Origin: Pseudomonadota bacterium
Lineage (GTDB): Bacteria; Pseudomonadota; Alphaproteobacteria; Sphingomonadales; Sphingomonadaceae
DNA: 5,598 nucleotides
Direction of reading: 5' to 3'
NCBI GenBank assembly: GCA_023424275.1
Contig: JAFAED010000479.1
Span: forward strand, 1-5,598
The notes beneath the pieces were generated by a model. It was not told the DNA's origin. It made no database searches and was given only the letters and a program-made list of their open reading frames with translations. This document shows positions 1-5,598 of this stretch, piece by piece (position 1 is the first letter of the stretch; every line of letters starts with the position of its first letter). Position numbers and translations under genes: made by a program.

Positions 1-1255
1 CCATTGTCCAGCCGATCACACCCGCCTTCGCTTCGCGCACAAGCAGCGCCTCGACCGCAATGCGGCGACCGGTCGACACTTCGTCGCGCGGCAGCCAGAC
101 GAATGCGAAGAGGTGGCGGCCGAGCGCGCTCCGTACCGTCACCACCTTCGGCCGCGGCCGGTCGGTGATCGACATCGAGGTCAGCACCAGTTCCTCGAGC
201 GAGGCGGCATCAAACGCGATCAGCAGGTCGTGCGGCAGCGCGGTCAGCGCATGCGCGAGCGCCTTGCCCGCGTGCCCCGTGGGGTCGAAACCGAACTTCG
301 CCATCAACGCGTCAAGCTGGGCGCGCAGCACCGGCACCTTCGCAGGCGGCGCCGACAGCGCCGCGCTGGTCCACAGACCGGCATGGATCGACAGGCGCTC
401 GACCTTCTTGCCCTTGAACTCGGGCACGATGACCAGATCGAGCAGCACGCGGCGGTGCACCGCCGACAAGCGGTTCGACTTGATCAGCAGCGGCGCATGG
501 CCGCCCTTCTCGAACCAGGCGAAAGCGGCTTCGAGCGCGGCGGGCGACAGCAATTGGCCGTCGGCGCTTTCGCTGATCCCGAGCGGGTCCTGCACCGCGC
601 CGTCGCGGGTGCGCCATTCGTGGCCGAGCTGGGTCATCGCCCCGCCCTCGAACCAGCGGAGCAGTTCGGCCGCCTCACCCTCGACGCGCATCGCGGCGTC
701 GGCAAGCATTGCGGCGCGCATCGCACGCCAGTCGCGCACCGCCGCGCGCACGTCGCGCAGCGCGGCTTCCAGCGCGTCGAGCAGGCGACGGCGCGCCCGC
801 GCGTCGCCGCGCTCGAGTTCCATATAGATGACCGACTCGCGCTCCGATCCTTCACCGGCTTCCTGCAAATGCCCCTTGGCGTCGCGCTTCACGGCGACGA
901 CGGGATGGAGGATTCGATGGACGGCAAGGCCCTGCGCCGCAACGATCTGCGACGTCGAATCGACAAGGAAGGGCATGTCGTCGTTGATGATGGCAAGCCG
1001 CATGCGGCGGTCGGTGCCGTCGGCGGCGATCGGTTCGAGCAGCAGCGACGGCGTCTCCGCCGTGCGCTCAAGCGCGGCGCGCGCGGCGAACTGGCCCGCG
1101 TCGGTCAGCGCAGCCTTGTCCATGTCGTCGCCTTCGCCCGGCAGCGCGCTGCCGGCGAGCGCGGCCAGATAGGCGGCGGCGACTTTCGGAGGAATTTTGA
1201 CGGTGGAGGGGGTCGGCGTGTCCGTTTCCGGCGTATCGGACAAATTTTGAGACAT
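1..1255 (-). CDS. gdhB: NAD-specific glutamate dehydrogenase, large (~180 kDa) type; N-terminal 418 codons, continues off the left edge
   Basis: Large NAD-GDHs oxidatively deaminate L-glutamate to 2-oxoglutarate, ammonium and NADH in the cytoplasm, feeding glutamate-family amino acids into the TCA cycle. The minus-strand frame is open from the ATG at 1255-1253 to the window edge. It reads as the regulatory N-terminus of this family (about 1,500-1,600 residues in full), so the catalytic Rossmann domain lies outside. Visible family blocks are the ACT-like segment at residues 88-124 (NDDMPFLVDS, then HRILHPVVAVKRD), ESVIYMELER near 140-149, the LLRWFEGGAMTQLGHE block at 198-213, IKSNRLSAVHRR at 258-269, and the block at 366-398 (RPRPKVVTVRS, LGRHLFAFVWLPRDEVST). 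Start choice is uncertain: an in-frame ATG four codons upstream (1267) exists and neither has a strong Shine-Dalgarno; 1255 has a GGGA about 11 nt upstream. The preceding gene on the same strand is the PAS_5-like protein, 173 bp away. Family assignment is secure; the symbol follows Pseudomonas usage (gdhZ in Caulobacter). Confidence 0.93.
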   Translation of the reverse strand, partial: MSQNLSDTPETDTPTPSTVKIPPKVAAAYLAALAGSALPGEGDDMDKAALTDAGQFAARAALERTAETPSLLLEPIAADGTDRRMRLAIINDDMPFLVDSTSQIVAAQGLAVHRILHPVVAVKRDAKGHLQEAGEGSERESVIYMELERGDARARRRLLDALEAALRDVRAAVRDWRAMRAAMLADAAMRVEGEAAELLRWFEGGAMTQLGHEWRTRDGAVQDPLGISESADGQLLSPAALEAAFAWFEKGGHAPLLIKSNRLSAVHRRVLLDLVIVPEFKGKKVERLSIHAGLWTSAALSAPPAKVPVLRAQLDALMAKFGFDPTGHAGKALAHALTALPHDLLIAFDAASLEELVLTSMSITDRPRPKVVTVRSALGRHLFAFVWLPRDEVSTGRRIAVEALLVREAKAGVIGWTM

Positions 1256-1428
1256 AAAATGCAGCATCCCGAACCAAAGAGGGGGATCCCAGCCGACGAT
1301 CGGCGGGGGTCCGTTCGCTGCCGCCCCCTATGCGCCTCTGGCGCGCGCGGCTCAAGGCCTCGTTCGCGTGACCGCGCAAAAATATTTCAATTTTGGGATT
1401 GTCTGTTACGTGAACGCTCTCAACGCAA
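1256..1428 (-). promoter_or_regulatory. Leader/intergenic region upstream of the glutamate dehydrogenase gene
   Basis: This 173-bp gap follows the PAS_5-like gene and precedes glutamate dehydrogenase on the minus strand. It is long enough to carry a promoter. It contains a short AT-rich patch (about 1378-1396, reading TTGAAATATTTTT on the minus strand), then GC-rich sequence and an interrupted hairpin (1284-1312). No convincing -35/-10 pair stands out, and no stem followed by a T-run was found for termination of the upstream gene. Whether the two minus-strand genes are co-transcribed is therefore open. Confidence 0.4.
1284..1312 (-). other. Interrupted hairpin in the glutamate dehydrogenase leader
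   Basis: The plus strand shows ggatccc (1284-1290), a, gccga (1292-1296), the 3-nt loop cga, tcggc (1300-1304), g, ggggtcc (1306-1312). The inner 5-bp stem is perfect. The outer 7-bp stem has one mismatch in the minus-strand RNA (C opposite A; it would be a U-G wobble in a plus-strand RNA), and one unpaired base opposes another between the two stems. It ends 28 bp upstream of the ATG at 1255. It is followed in the transcript by a C-rich run rather than a U-run, so it is not a typical intrinsic terminator. Function is unknown: a leader structure, operator or chance. Confidence 0.3.
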
Positions 1429-2763
1429 TCAGCCGCCGTGCGTGATCGGTACCGCCTTCTTCGCGAGCCTCGCCACCAACGCCGGATCGTCGGCCGCCTT
1501 GGCAACGATCCCGATATGACCGCCGGGCATTGCGCGCGCGATCAGCACGACAAATTCGGCATCGCCGGCGTCATGTTCGAGAATCAGCGCGGGATGCGCC
1601 GAACGCAGCGCGTCGAGCTTTTCGTCCTGCCGTTCGCCGACACTGTCCGGCTTACGCCGTGCGCGGGCATCCTTGACGAGCCCCTTGAGCCCGCCCGGAT
1701 AGCGATCGAGATAGGACGCGAGTTCGCCGCGACCGACGCCTTCCTCTTTCGCATGGCCGAGCACGCACGCATATTCGGCAAGCCGCGTCTTGTCATAGCC
1801 CGCGCCGAAAACCAGTTTCACGATCGGCGTCATCGGCGCCCGATCCTGTGTCGCAAGCCCGGCATCGTCGAGCATCTCGGCGAACGCCTCGGGCTGCGCG
1901 TCCGCCGCGAGTGCGAAGTCCCACGCCTTGCCGACCGCCTGATATAGCGCGCCCCGGCTACGACTGTCGGCCGCGATCGCGCGCTCGGCGGTCTCGCGCG
2001 CAAGTGCAAGCCAGTCGGCCAATTCGGCGTCTGCGCCGGGGTCGGGCAGCACCTCGTCGCCTGGCACGTCTGCCGTCGCGTCGCTGTCGGCGGCCAACGC
2101 GGCAAAACCGGGGGCGGCGTCCGTGTCGACATCGTCGTCGAGATGCTCCGAATCGGGGCCGTCGGCCCATACAGGCACCGGTGCGGTCAACGGCGGCGCG
2201 CTGCGCAACGCCTGTTCGACCGAAAGCTGCAATTCCTCGGCCTGATCGGCGGGAACGGCTTCCTTCCAGTTTATGACACCCATAATGAAATCGATCGTGT
2301 CGTCATCGGACGAGAAGGGCAACAGGATGCCGCGATACATGATCGTGACGCCGCGATCGTTCACGAACTCGGCCTCGAACCCGATCGGCGCGCGATTGGC
2401 AATGATCTGGAGATAATGGTCGGTCAGCCGCGACAGCAGCGAACGCCCGGGAATCTGGCTGATATAATGGACATCCTCGTCGATCTGCGATTCGTCGCGC
2501 AGCCGGTCGCCGAGAAAGGCGAGCCCAGGATTCTCGATCCCCTGGGTAAAATCGAGCAGCACCGAATAGGGCCCGAAATCCGCGCTCTCCAGATCCAGAT
2601 CCTCGACCGAGGGATAGGCGCGATCGGCCAGCAGCGACGCCCAGTAATTATAGGCGCGCACCTGCATCCGCCGTTCGTCGACGCCGACGGATGCGGGCGC
2701 ATCGATCGCGCCATCCTCCTGGTCGTGGCTGCCCGAAAGCAGTCCGCGCATGCTGTCCATCAT
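1429..2763 (-). CDS. PAS_5-like domain protein with acidic linker and uncharacterised helical C-terminal domain
   Basis: I do not recognise a named gene. Residues about 36-165 look like a PAS_5-type domain as found in alphaproteobacteria: VRAYNYWASLLADRAYPSVE at 35-54, then DLDLESADFGPYSVLLDF and a strand-rich stretch ending FIMGVINW. Residues about 195-250 form a low-complexity linker rich in Asp, Ala and Pro. Residues about 250-370 are predicted mostly helical (ALYQAVGKAWDFALAADA at 272-289; MTPIVKLVFGAGYDKTRLAE at 311-330), ending with basic KDARARRK. The tail (about 378-444) contains short hydrophobic strands (EFVVLIARA, HIGIVAKA). No signal peptide, membrane segment, kinase, GGDEF or HTH domain was seen, so it is probably a cytoplasmic sensor or adaptor. 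The start is the first of two tandem ATGs; GGGGA lies 3 nt before the first and 6 nt before the second (2760), so 2760 is equally plausible. The next gene on the strand is glutamate dehydrogenase. The PAS_5 assignment is by pattern recognition and moderately sure; the C-terminal role is unknown. Confidence 0.8.
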   Translation of the reverse strand: MMDSMRGLLSGSHDQEDGAIDAPASVGVDERRMQVRAYNYWASLLADRAYPSVEDLDLESADFGPYSVLLDFTQGIENPGLAFLGDRLRDESQIDEDVHYISQIPGRSLLSRLTDHYLQIIANRAPIGFEAEFVNDRGVTIMYRGILLPFSSDDDTIDFIMGVINWKEAVPADQAEELQLSVEQALRSAPPLTAPVPVWADGPDSEHLDDDVDTDAAPGFAALAADSDATADVPGDEVLPDPGADAELADWLALARETAERAIAADSRSRGALYQAVGKAWDFALAADAQPEAFAEMLDDAGLATQDRAPMTPIVKLVFGAGYDKTRLAEYACVLGHAKEEGVGRGELASYLDRYPGGLKGLVKDARARRKPDSVGERQDEKLDALRSAHPALILEHDAGDAEFVVLIARAMPGGHIGIVAKAADDPALVARLAKKAVPITHGG

Positions 2764-2851
2764 CTATCCCCAGTCGCAAACATCGGTAAATGTTATGCAC
2801 CGGAACTGGTAAAAGCGGCGTAAACGATGGGCGGATTGGCTTGGGCGACCA

Positions 2852-2865
2852 CCGGCCATGGCCGG
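2852..2865. repeat. Perfect 14-bp palindrome, possible operator
   Basis: ccggccatggccgg reads identically on both strands. It lies 89 bp upstream of the start of the PAS_5-like gene and 239 bp upstream of the DUF983 start. A perfect even palindrome of this length is compatible with binding of a dimeric regulator, but GC-rich DNA produces such sequences fairly easily and there is no second copy in the region to suggest an operator family. Confidence 0.35.
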
Positions 2866-3094
2866 CCCGCGCACGGCGGATACGGCGCCCGCCCTATTGT
2901 CCGGCAAAAGGCGGGATATGCAGGCCGTTTCACCAAAAATGCCCTTATTATGCATGCTGTATATTTTCCAAACTTCCATGCAATGTATAAGATTGGTCAT
3001 TTAATTTATATATTACAGATACTTATATTATACCTTCATAAGGCTGACGTTTATCTCCATATGCACTTTGCATGGCGTTGGTTGTGCCTTTCAT

Positions 3095-3098
3095 GGAG
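3095..3098 (+). promoter_or_regulatory. Ribosome binding site deciding the DUF983 start
   Basis: GGAG sits 6 nt before the ATG at 3105, a good Shine-Dalgarno spacing. The in-frame upstream ATGs at 3072 and 3093 have no comparable purine stretch, and the ATG at 3093 overlaps this GGAG itself. This supports the start at 3105. Confidence 0.6.
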
Positions 3099-3104
3099 TC
3101 GAAG

Positions 3105-3545
3105 ATGGTCAGCGGTGATATCGGCAACGAAAAGCTGCGCTGGATCCTGTGGTCCGGCTGGCACGGCAAATGCCCCGAATGCGGCAAGGGGCATATGTTC
3201 CGCTCGTGGCTGAAGCTCGCCGACCGCTGCGAAAATTGCGGGCTCGATTACAGCTTCGCCGCGCCCGACGACGGCCCCGCATTTTTCTCGCAATGCATCG
3301 TCGCCTTTCCGCTGACCTTCGTCGTCGTGTGGATGCAGATCGTGTACAGTCCTCCGCTCTGGGTCCATCTGGTCTTTTCGATCCCGATCATGGTCATCGG
3401 CTGCATCCTGCCGTTGCGCGCGATCAAGGGCTGGCTCGTCGCATCGCAATATGTGAACAAGGCGCAGGAATCGGGAACCGAGCATTTGTGGGCAAAGCTG
3501 AATGCCCGCGCGAAGGGCGAGGCGGACGAACGGCATGGCGGATAG
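3105..3545 (+). CDS. DUF983 family zinc-ribbon membrane protein
   Basis: A small inner-membrane protein of 146 residues matching the DUF983 family by pattern. An N-terminal zinc-ribbon-like module has two CxxCG knuckles (CPECG at 23-27 and CENCG at 42-46), followed by the family-typical DDGPAFF (55-61), two hydrophobic helices (about 60-81 and 85-104), and RAIKGWLVASQY (105-116). The four cysteines probably bind a metal ion. Biochemical function is unknown. In many alphaproteobacteria a DUF983 gene sits in the cytochrome c oxidase assembly cluster near ctaG, cox3 and surf1; none of those is present here, so this may be a relocated or second copy. The start at 3105 was chosen for its GGAG; longer versions begin at 3072 or 3093. 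The stop codon lies inside the start of the MocR-type gene (11-bp overlap), suggesting an operon with translational coupling. Confidence 0.88.
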   Translation: MVSGDIGNEKLRWILWSGWHGKCPECGKGHMFRSWLKLADRCENCGLDYSFAAPDDGPAFFSQCIVAFPLTFVVVWMQIVYSPPLWVHLVFSIPIMVIGCILPLRAIKGWLVASQYVNKAQESGTEHLWAKLNARAKGEADERHGG

Positions 3546-4902
3546 CTGGGTTCCCGACATTACCGGCACCGCCGGCCCCAAATATAAGGCGGTGACCGCC
3601 GCCATCGCCGCCGCCGTCGCGCGCGGCGAGCTCGGCCACGGCGACCGCCTCCCGCCGCAGCGCGACCTTGCGCTGCGGCTCGGCATCGACCTCACGACCG
3701 TCACCAAGGCCTATGACCTTGCCCGCCAGCGCGGCTTGATCGTCGCGCGCGGCCGTGCCGGCAGCTTCGTCAGCGCCGACGCGCGAAGCGGCGCGGCCGC
3801 GACCGCGGCGCAAAGCGACATCGCGATGAACAGCCCGCCGGTCGCCGCCGACGGCGGGCTCCCCGACGCCATGGCGCGCGCGCTCGCCACGCTGACGCGG
3901 ACCGGCGATCTCGCACGGCTTCATTATCAGCGTCCCGGCGGCGCGGCGGCGGACCGCGAGACCGGCGCCGCGCTGATGGCACGGACCGGCCTGGCGTCGG
4001 TGGCCGAACAGGTCATCGTCACCGCGGGCGGCCAGAACGGCCTGCATGCGATCGCCGCAACGATCCTGAAGCCGGGCGACCGCATCGCGTGTGGGCGTTA
4101 TGTCTATCCGGGCTTCCGCGCGATCGCGCGGCGGATCGGAGCAACGCTCGTGCCGCTCGCGACGATGACCGCCGCCGCACTGGACGCGGCGCATGCCGCC
4201 GCCCCGCTGCGCGCGCTCTATGTCGTGCCGACGAACGATAATCCGACCACGAGGACGATAGCCGCCGCGGACCGGCAGGCGATCGCGGCGTGGGCTGAGG
4301 GCACGGGTGTCCGGATCATCGAGGACGATGCCTATGGCCTGCTGCCCGATGCGCCGCTTCCTGCCATCGCAAGCTTTGCGCCAGGCATCAGCTGGTATGT
4401 CGCCAGCATGGCGAAGATTATTTCGCCCGCGCTGCGCGTCGGCTTTGTCCGCGCGCCGGGCGTTGCCGAGGCGATGCAACTTGCCTCGTGCCAGCATGAA
4501 AGCGCGGTGATGGCGCCGCCGCTCAATGTCGCGATGGTCTCGCTATGGCTCGCCGACGGTAGTTTCGACCGGCTGGTCGATGCGGTCCGAAAGGAAGCCG
4601 GCTGGCGGCAGAAATTGGCGCACAGCGTGCTCGGCGACGGCCGTCATGCGTCGCACCCAGAGGGCTATCATCTGTGGCTGCCGCTGGCGGACGACAGCCA
4701 ATCCGACATGCTCGCCGCCGCGCTCGCACTCGACGGGCTGTCGGCGGTGGCGTCGGACCATTTCGCAGTTGCCGAGGATGCGCCGAGGGCGCTGCGCATC
4801 TCGCTCGGCGGCACGATCGACCGCCGCGCGCTGTCACGCGCGCTGCACCGACTCGCCGCCGGGCTCTGGTCGCCCGGCGGTGCGGTGAGCAACATCGTCT
4901 AG
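3535..4902 (+). CDS. MocR-type regulator: GntR winged helix-turn-helix fused to a fold-type-I PLP aminotransferase domain
   Basis: A 455-residue protein of MocR-family layout and normal length. The N-terminal winged helix spans about residues 5-80: GPKYKAVTAAI, then LPPQRDLALRLGIDLTTVTK (39-58), and the wing RGRAGSFVS (72-80). A linker rich in Ala follows, then the aminotransferase domain from about 105 to the end. PLP-site residues appear intact: TAGGQNGL (163-170, phosphate loop), N236 in DNPTTR, D265 and Y267 in EDDAYG, K294 in SMAKIISPALRVGF as the Schiff-base lysine, R301, and R421 in LRISLGG for a substrate carboxylate. MocR proteins are usually PLP-responsive transcription factors; some may keep aminotransferase activity. 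The ATG at 3535 was chosen because Trp5 then fits the family N-terminus; an ATG at 3502 would add 11 unrelated residues. The purine-rich ggcgga (3521-3526) is a weak ribosome site, so coupling to DUF983 translation is likely. No divergent target gene, the usual MocR arrangement, is visible, so regulon and effector cannot be named. Confidence 0.92.
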   Translation: MADSWVPDITGTAGPKYKAVTAAIAAAVARGELGHGDRLPPQRDLALRLGIDLTTVTKAYDLARQRGLIVARGRAGSFVSADARSGAAATAAQSDIAMNSPPVAADGGLPDAMARALATLTRTGDLARLHYQRPGGAAADRETGAALMARTGLASVAEQVIVTAGGQNGLHAIAATILKPGDRIACGRYVYPGFRAIARRIGATLVPLATMTAAALDAAHAAAPLRALYVVPTNDNPTTRTIAAADRQAIAAWAEGTGVRIIEDDAYGLLPDAPLPAIASFAPGISWYVASMAKIISPALRVGFVRAPGVAEAMQLASCQHESAVMAPPLNVAMVSLWLADGSFDRLVDAVRKEAGWRQKLAHSVLGDGRHASHPEGYHLWLPLADDSQSDMLAAALALDGLSAVASDHFAVAEDAPRALRISLGGTIDRRALSRALHRLAAGLWSPGGAVSNIV

Positions 4903-4909
4903 CGCCGGC

Positions 4910-5598
4910 TCATTTTGCAGGCTGGAGGCGGATCGCCGCGCCGCCACCGGGGGCCAGCCACAATTTATATGTATCGCCGCGCTTCACCCTGACCGTCTCA
5001 TAGGCGATCTTGTGCCGCGCGTCGGTCAAATAGGTCGCGCCCTCGCCGTCCTTCCAGACCGTCGCGGTATAGCTTTTGTCCGCATCGAGGAAATCGAAGT
5101 TCAGCGTCAGCGTCCGTTCGGTGGCGTCATTGACCCCGCCGACATACCAGTCGGCGCTATTGCGGTCCTTGCGCGCGAAGATCGCATAATCACCGACCTC
5201 GCCCGCGATGAGCTTGCTGTCGGCCCAGTCGGCAGGGACCTGTTTGATAAATTCCAGCTCGCGCGGATATTTCTCCAGATTCTCGATGAAATCGGCGGCC
5301 ATCTGGATCGGCGAATAGAGGGCGAGATAGAGCCCGAGCTGCTTCGCGAGCGTCGAGGCGAGCGGCGCCTTGTTCGCGCCCTCGAGGCTCAGAACGCCCG
5401 GGGTGAAGTCCATCGGGCCGGACAGCATGCGCGTATAGACGAGCGTCGGTTCATGGTCGGGGCCATTCGCGAAGGCACCCCAGGCATTATATTCCATGCC
5501 GCGTGCGCCCTCGCGCGCGACCCAGTTCGGATAGGTGCGGCGGAGGCCGGTAAACTTGATCGGTTCGTGCGGATTGACCGCGACATGATATTTGGCGG
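4910..5598 (-). CDS. Glycoside hydrolase family 97 (alpha-glucosidase-like), C-terminal 228 codons; N-terminus off the right edge
   Basis: GH97 enzymes (type member SusB of Bacteroides) hydrolyse alpha-glucosides or alpha-galactosides, usually in the periplasm. Only the end of the catalytic barrel and the C-terminal domain are visible. Family-typical barrel blocks are HEPIKFTGLRRTYPNW (fragment residues 10-25), EGARGMEYNAWG (29-40) and HEPTLVYTRMLSGPMDFTPG (48-67), which contain conserved glutamates near the active site. I cannot assign which is the acid, nor tell the retaining from the inverting subtype, because the nucleophile region is outside. The C-terminal beta-sandwich shows DWYVGGVND, FDFLDADKSYTATVWKDG, and the end motif LAPGGGAAIRLQP. 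The stop is TGA at 4912-4910, only 7 bp from the convergent MocR-type stop. The gene is open to the window edge, so signal peptide, start and promoter cannot be seen. Sphingomonads often keep such genes with TonB receptors and other hydrolases, which would lie to the right. Confidence 0.93.
   Translation of the reverse strand, partial: AKYHVAVNPHEPIKFTGLRRTYPNWVAREGARGMEYNAWGAFANGPDHEPTLVYTRMLSGPMDFTPGVLSLEGANKAPLASTLAKQLGLYLALYSPIQMAADFIENLEKYPRELEFIKQVPADWADSKLIAGEVGDYAIFARKDRNSADWYVGGVNDATERTLTLNFDFLDADKSYTATVWKDGEGATYLTDARHKIAYETVRVKRGDTYKLWLAPGGGAAIRLQPAK

Larger units (their letters stand above)
2764..3104. promoter_or_regulatory. Divergent intergenic region with AT-rich promoter-like island
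   Basis: This 341-bp stretch separates the divergent PAS_5-like and DUF983 genes and should hold promoters for both. The left part (to about 2930) is GC-rich and contains a perfect 14-bp palindrome. The right part (about 2936-3070) is about 30% GC by hand count, with very few G or C between 2999 and 3040. Candidate -10 hexamers are a perfect TATAAT on the minus strand (3027-3032), CATAAT on the minus strand (2947-2952) and TATAAG on the plus strand (2986-2991). None has a convincing -35 at the right distance, and such hexamers are expected by chance in AT-rich DNA. An 8-bp inverted repeat, ccatgcaa (2976-2983) and ttgcatgg (3068-3075), flanks the core. Small open frames here were judged non-coding. 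Confidence 0.5.

Noticed and set aside
113..1519. Long plus-strand open frame (468 codons) antisense to glutamate dehydrogenase
   Set aside because: It is Arg/His/Gly-rich with no recognisable domain and mirrors the real minus-strand gene, whose protein matches a known family throughout. Long antisense frames are expected opposite GC-rich coding DNA. It also crosses the intergenic leader.
2143..2823. Plus-strand 226-codon open frame opposite the PAS_5-like gene
   Set aside because: It has no recognisable domain and its sequence is the antisense image of the minus-strand gene. It continues into the intergenic region without a ribosome site at its start.
2888..2915. Stem cccgcc/ggcggg with a 16-nt loop as a terminator
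   Set aside because: Only 6 bp with a long loop and no following T-run, and neither flanking gene would need termination there because both point away from the region.
2764..3000. Minus-strand 78-codon open frame whose TAG directly abuts the tandem ATGs of the PAS_5-like gene
   Set aside because: The abutting stop looks like coupling, but the frame runs across both the AT-rich island and the GC-rich palindrome region with no third-position GC bias, domain or clear ribosome site. It is most likely chance within the promoter region.
3072..3104. Longer N-terminus for DUF983 starting at ATG 3072 or 3093
   Set aside because: Neither has a ribosome binding site, and 3105 has GGAG at ideal spacing. 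The extra residues are not part of the family pattern.
2827..3213. Plus-strand 128-codon open frame spanning the intergenic region into the DUF983 gene
   Set aside because: Wrong frame relative to DUF983, composition changes sharply along it, and no recognisable protein features.
3502..3534. Longer N-terminus for the MocR-type protein from ATG 3502
   Set aside because: The extra 11 residues are basic and read out of the DUF983 coding sequence; the family N-terminus fits a start at 3535.
3424..4497. Minus-strand 357-codon open frame opposite the MocR-type gene
   Set aside because: Arg- and Gly-rich antisense image of a gene whose plus-strand protein is clearly assigned with all PLP-site motifs.
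1..5598. A novel defence, mobile or biosynthetic system
   Set aside because: All five genes fall into metabolic, regulatory or membrane families. No transposase, integrase, nuclease, toxin-antitoxin pair, retron or repeat array was found on either strand.

Overview
The window is chromosomal-looking, GC-rich DNA. It most likely comes from an alphaproteobacterium of the Sphingomonadales (Sphingopyxis/Sphingomonas-like). That assignment is inferred from the GC-rich third positions, a giant NAD-type glutamate dehydrogenase, a PAS_5-like protein, and a family-97 glycoside hydrolase; no 16S or other taxonomic marker is present. There are no tRNA or rRNA genes, insertion sequences, CRISPR arrays or phage genes.

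Layout, left to right. Positions 1-1255 (minus) hold the first 418 codons of the large NAD-specific glutamate dehydrogenase, which runs off the left edge. Positions 1256-1428 form its leader, with an interrupted hairpin. Positions 1429-2763 (minus) encode a 444-residue protein with a PAS_5-like N-terminus, an acidic linker and an uncharacterised helical C-terminal half. Positions 2764-3104 are a divergent intergenic region: GC-rich with a perfect 14-bp palindrome on the left, and an abruptly AT-rich island (about 30% GC by hand count over 2936-3070) on the right. Positions 3105-3545 (plus) encode a small DUF983 zinc-ribbon membrane protein. It overlaps by 11 bp the next plus-strand gene, a MocR-type regulator with a GntR winged helix fused to a fold-type-I aminotransferase domain (3535-4902). 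After a 7-bp convergent gap, 4910-5598 (minus) holds the C-terminal 228 codons of a GH97 alpha-glucosidase-like enzyme that enters from the right edge.

Working together: the minus-strand pair (PAS protein, then glutamate dehydrogenase) could be co-transcribed and would link a sensor-like protein to glutamate catabolism, but a 173-bp gap with its own hairpin also allows a separate promoter. The plus-strand pair (DUF983, MocR) is almost certainly one transcript with coupled translation. The GH97 gene belongs to a carbohydrate locus that lies mainly to the right of the window. I see no clear evidence of a new multi-gene system. The items most worth a second look are the uncharacterised PAS/helical protein next to glutamate dehydrogenase, the DUF983-MocR overlap, and the structured intergenic regions.
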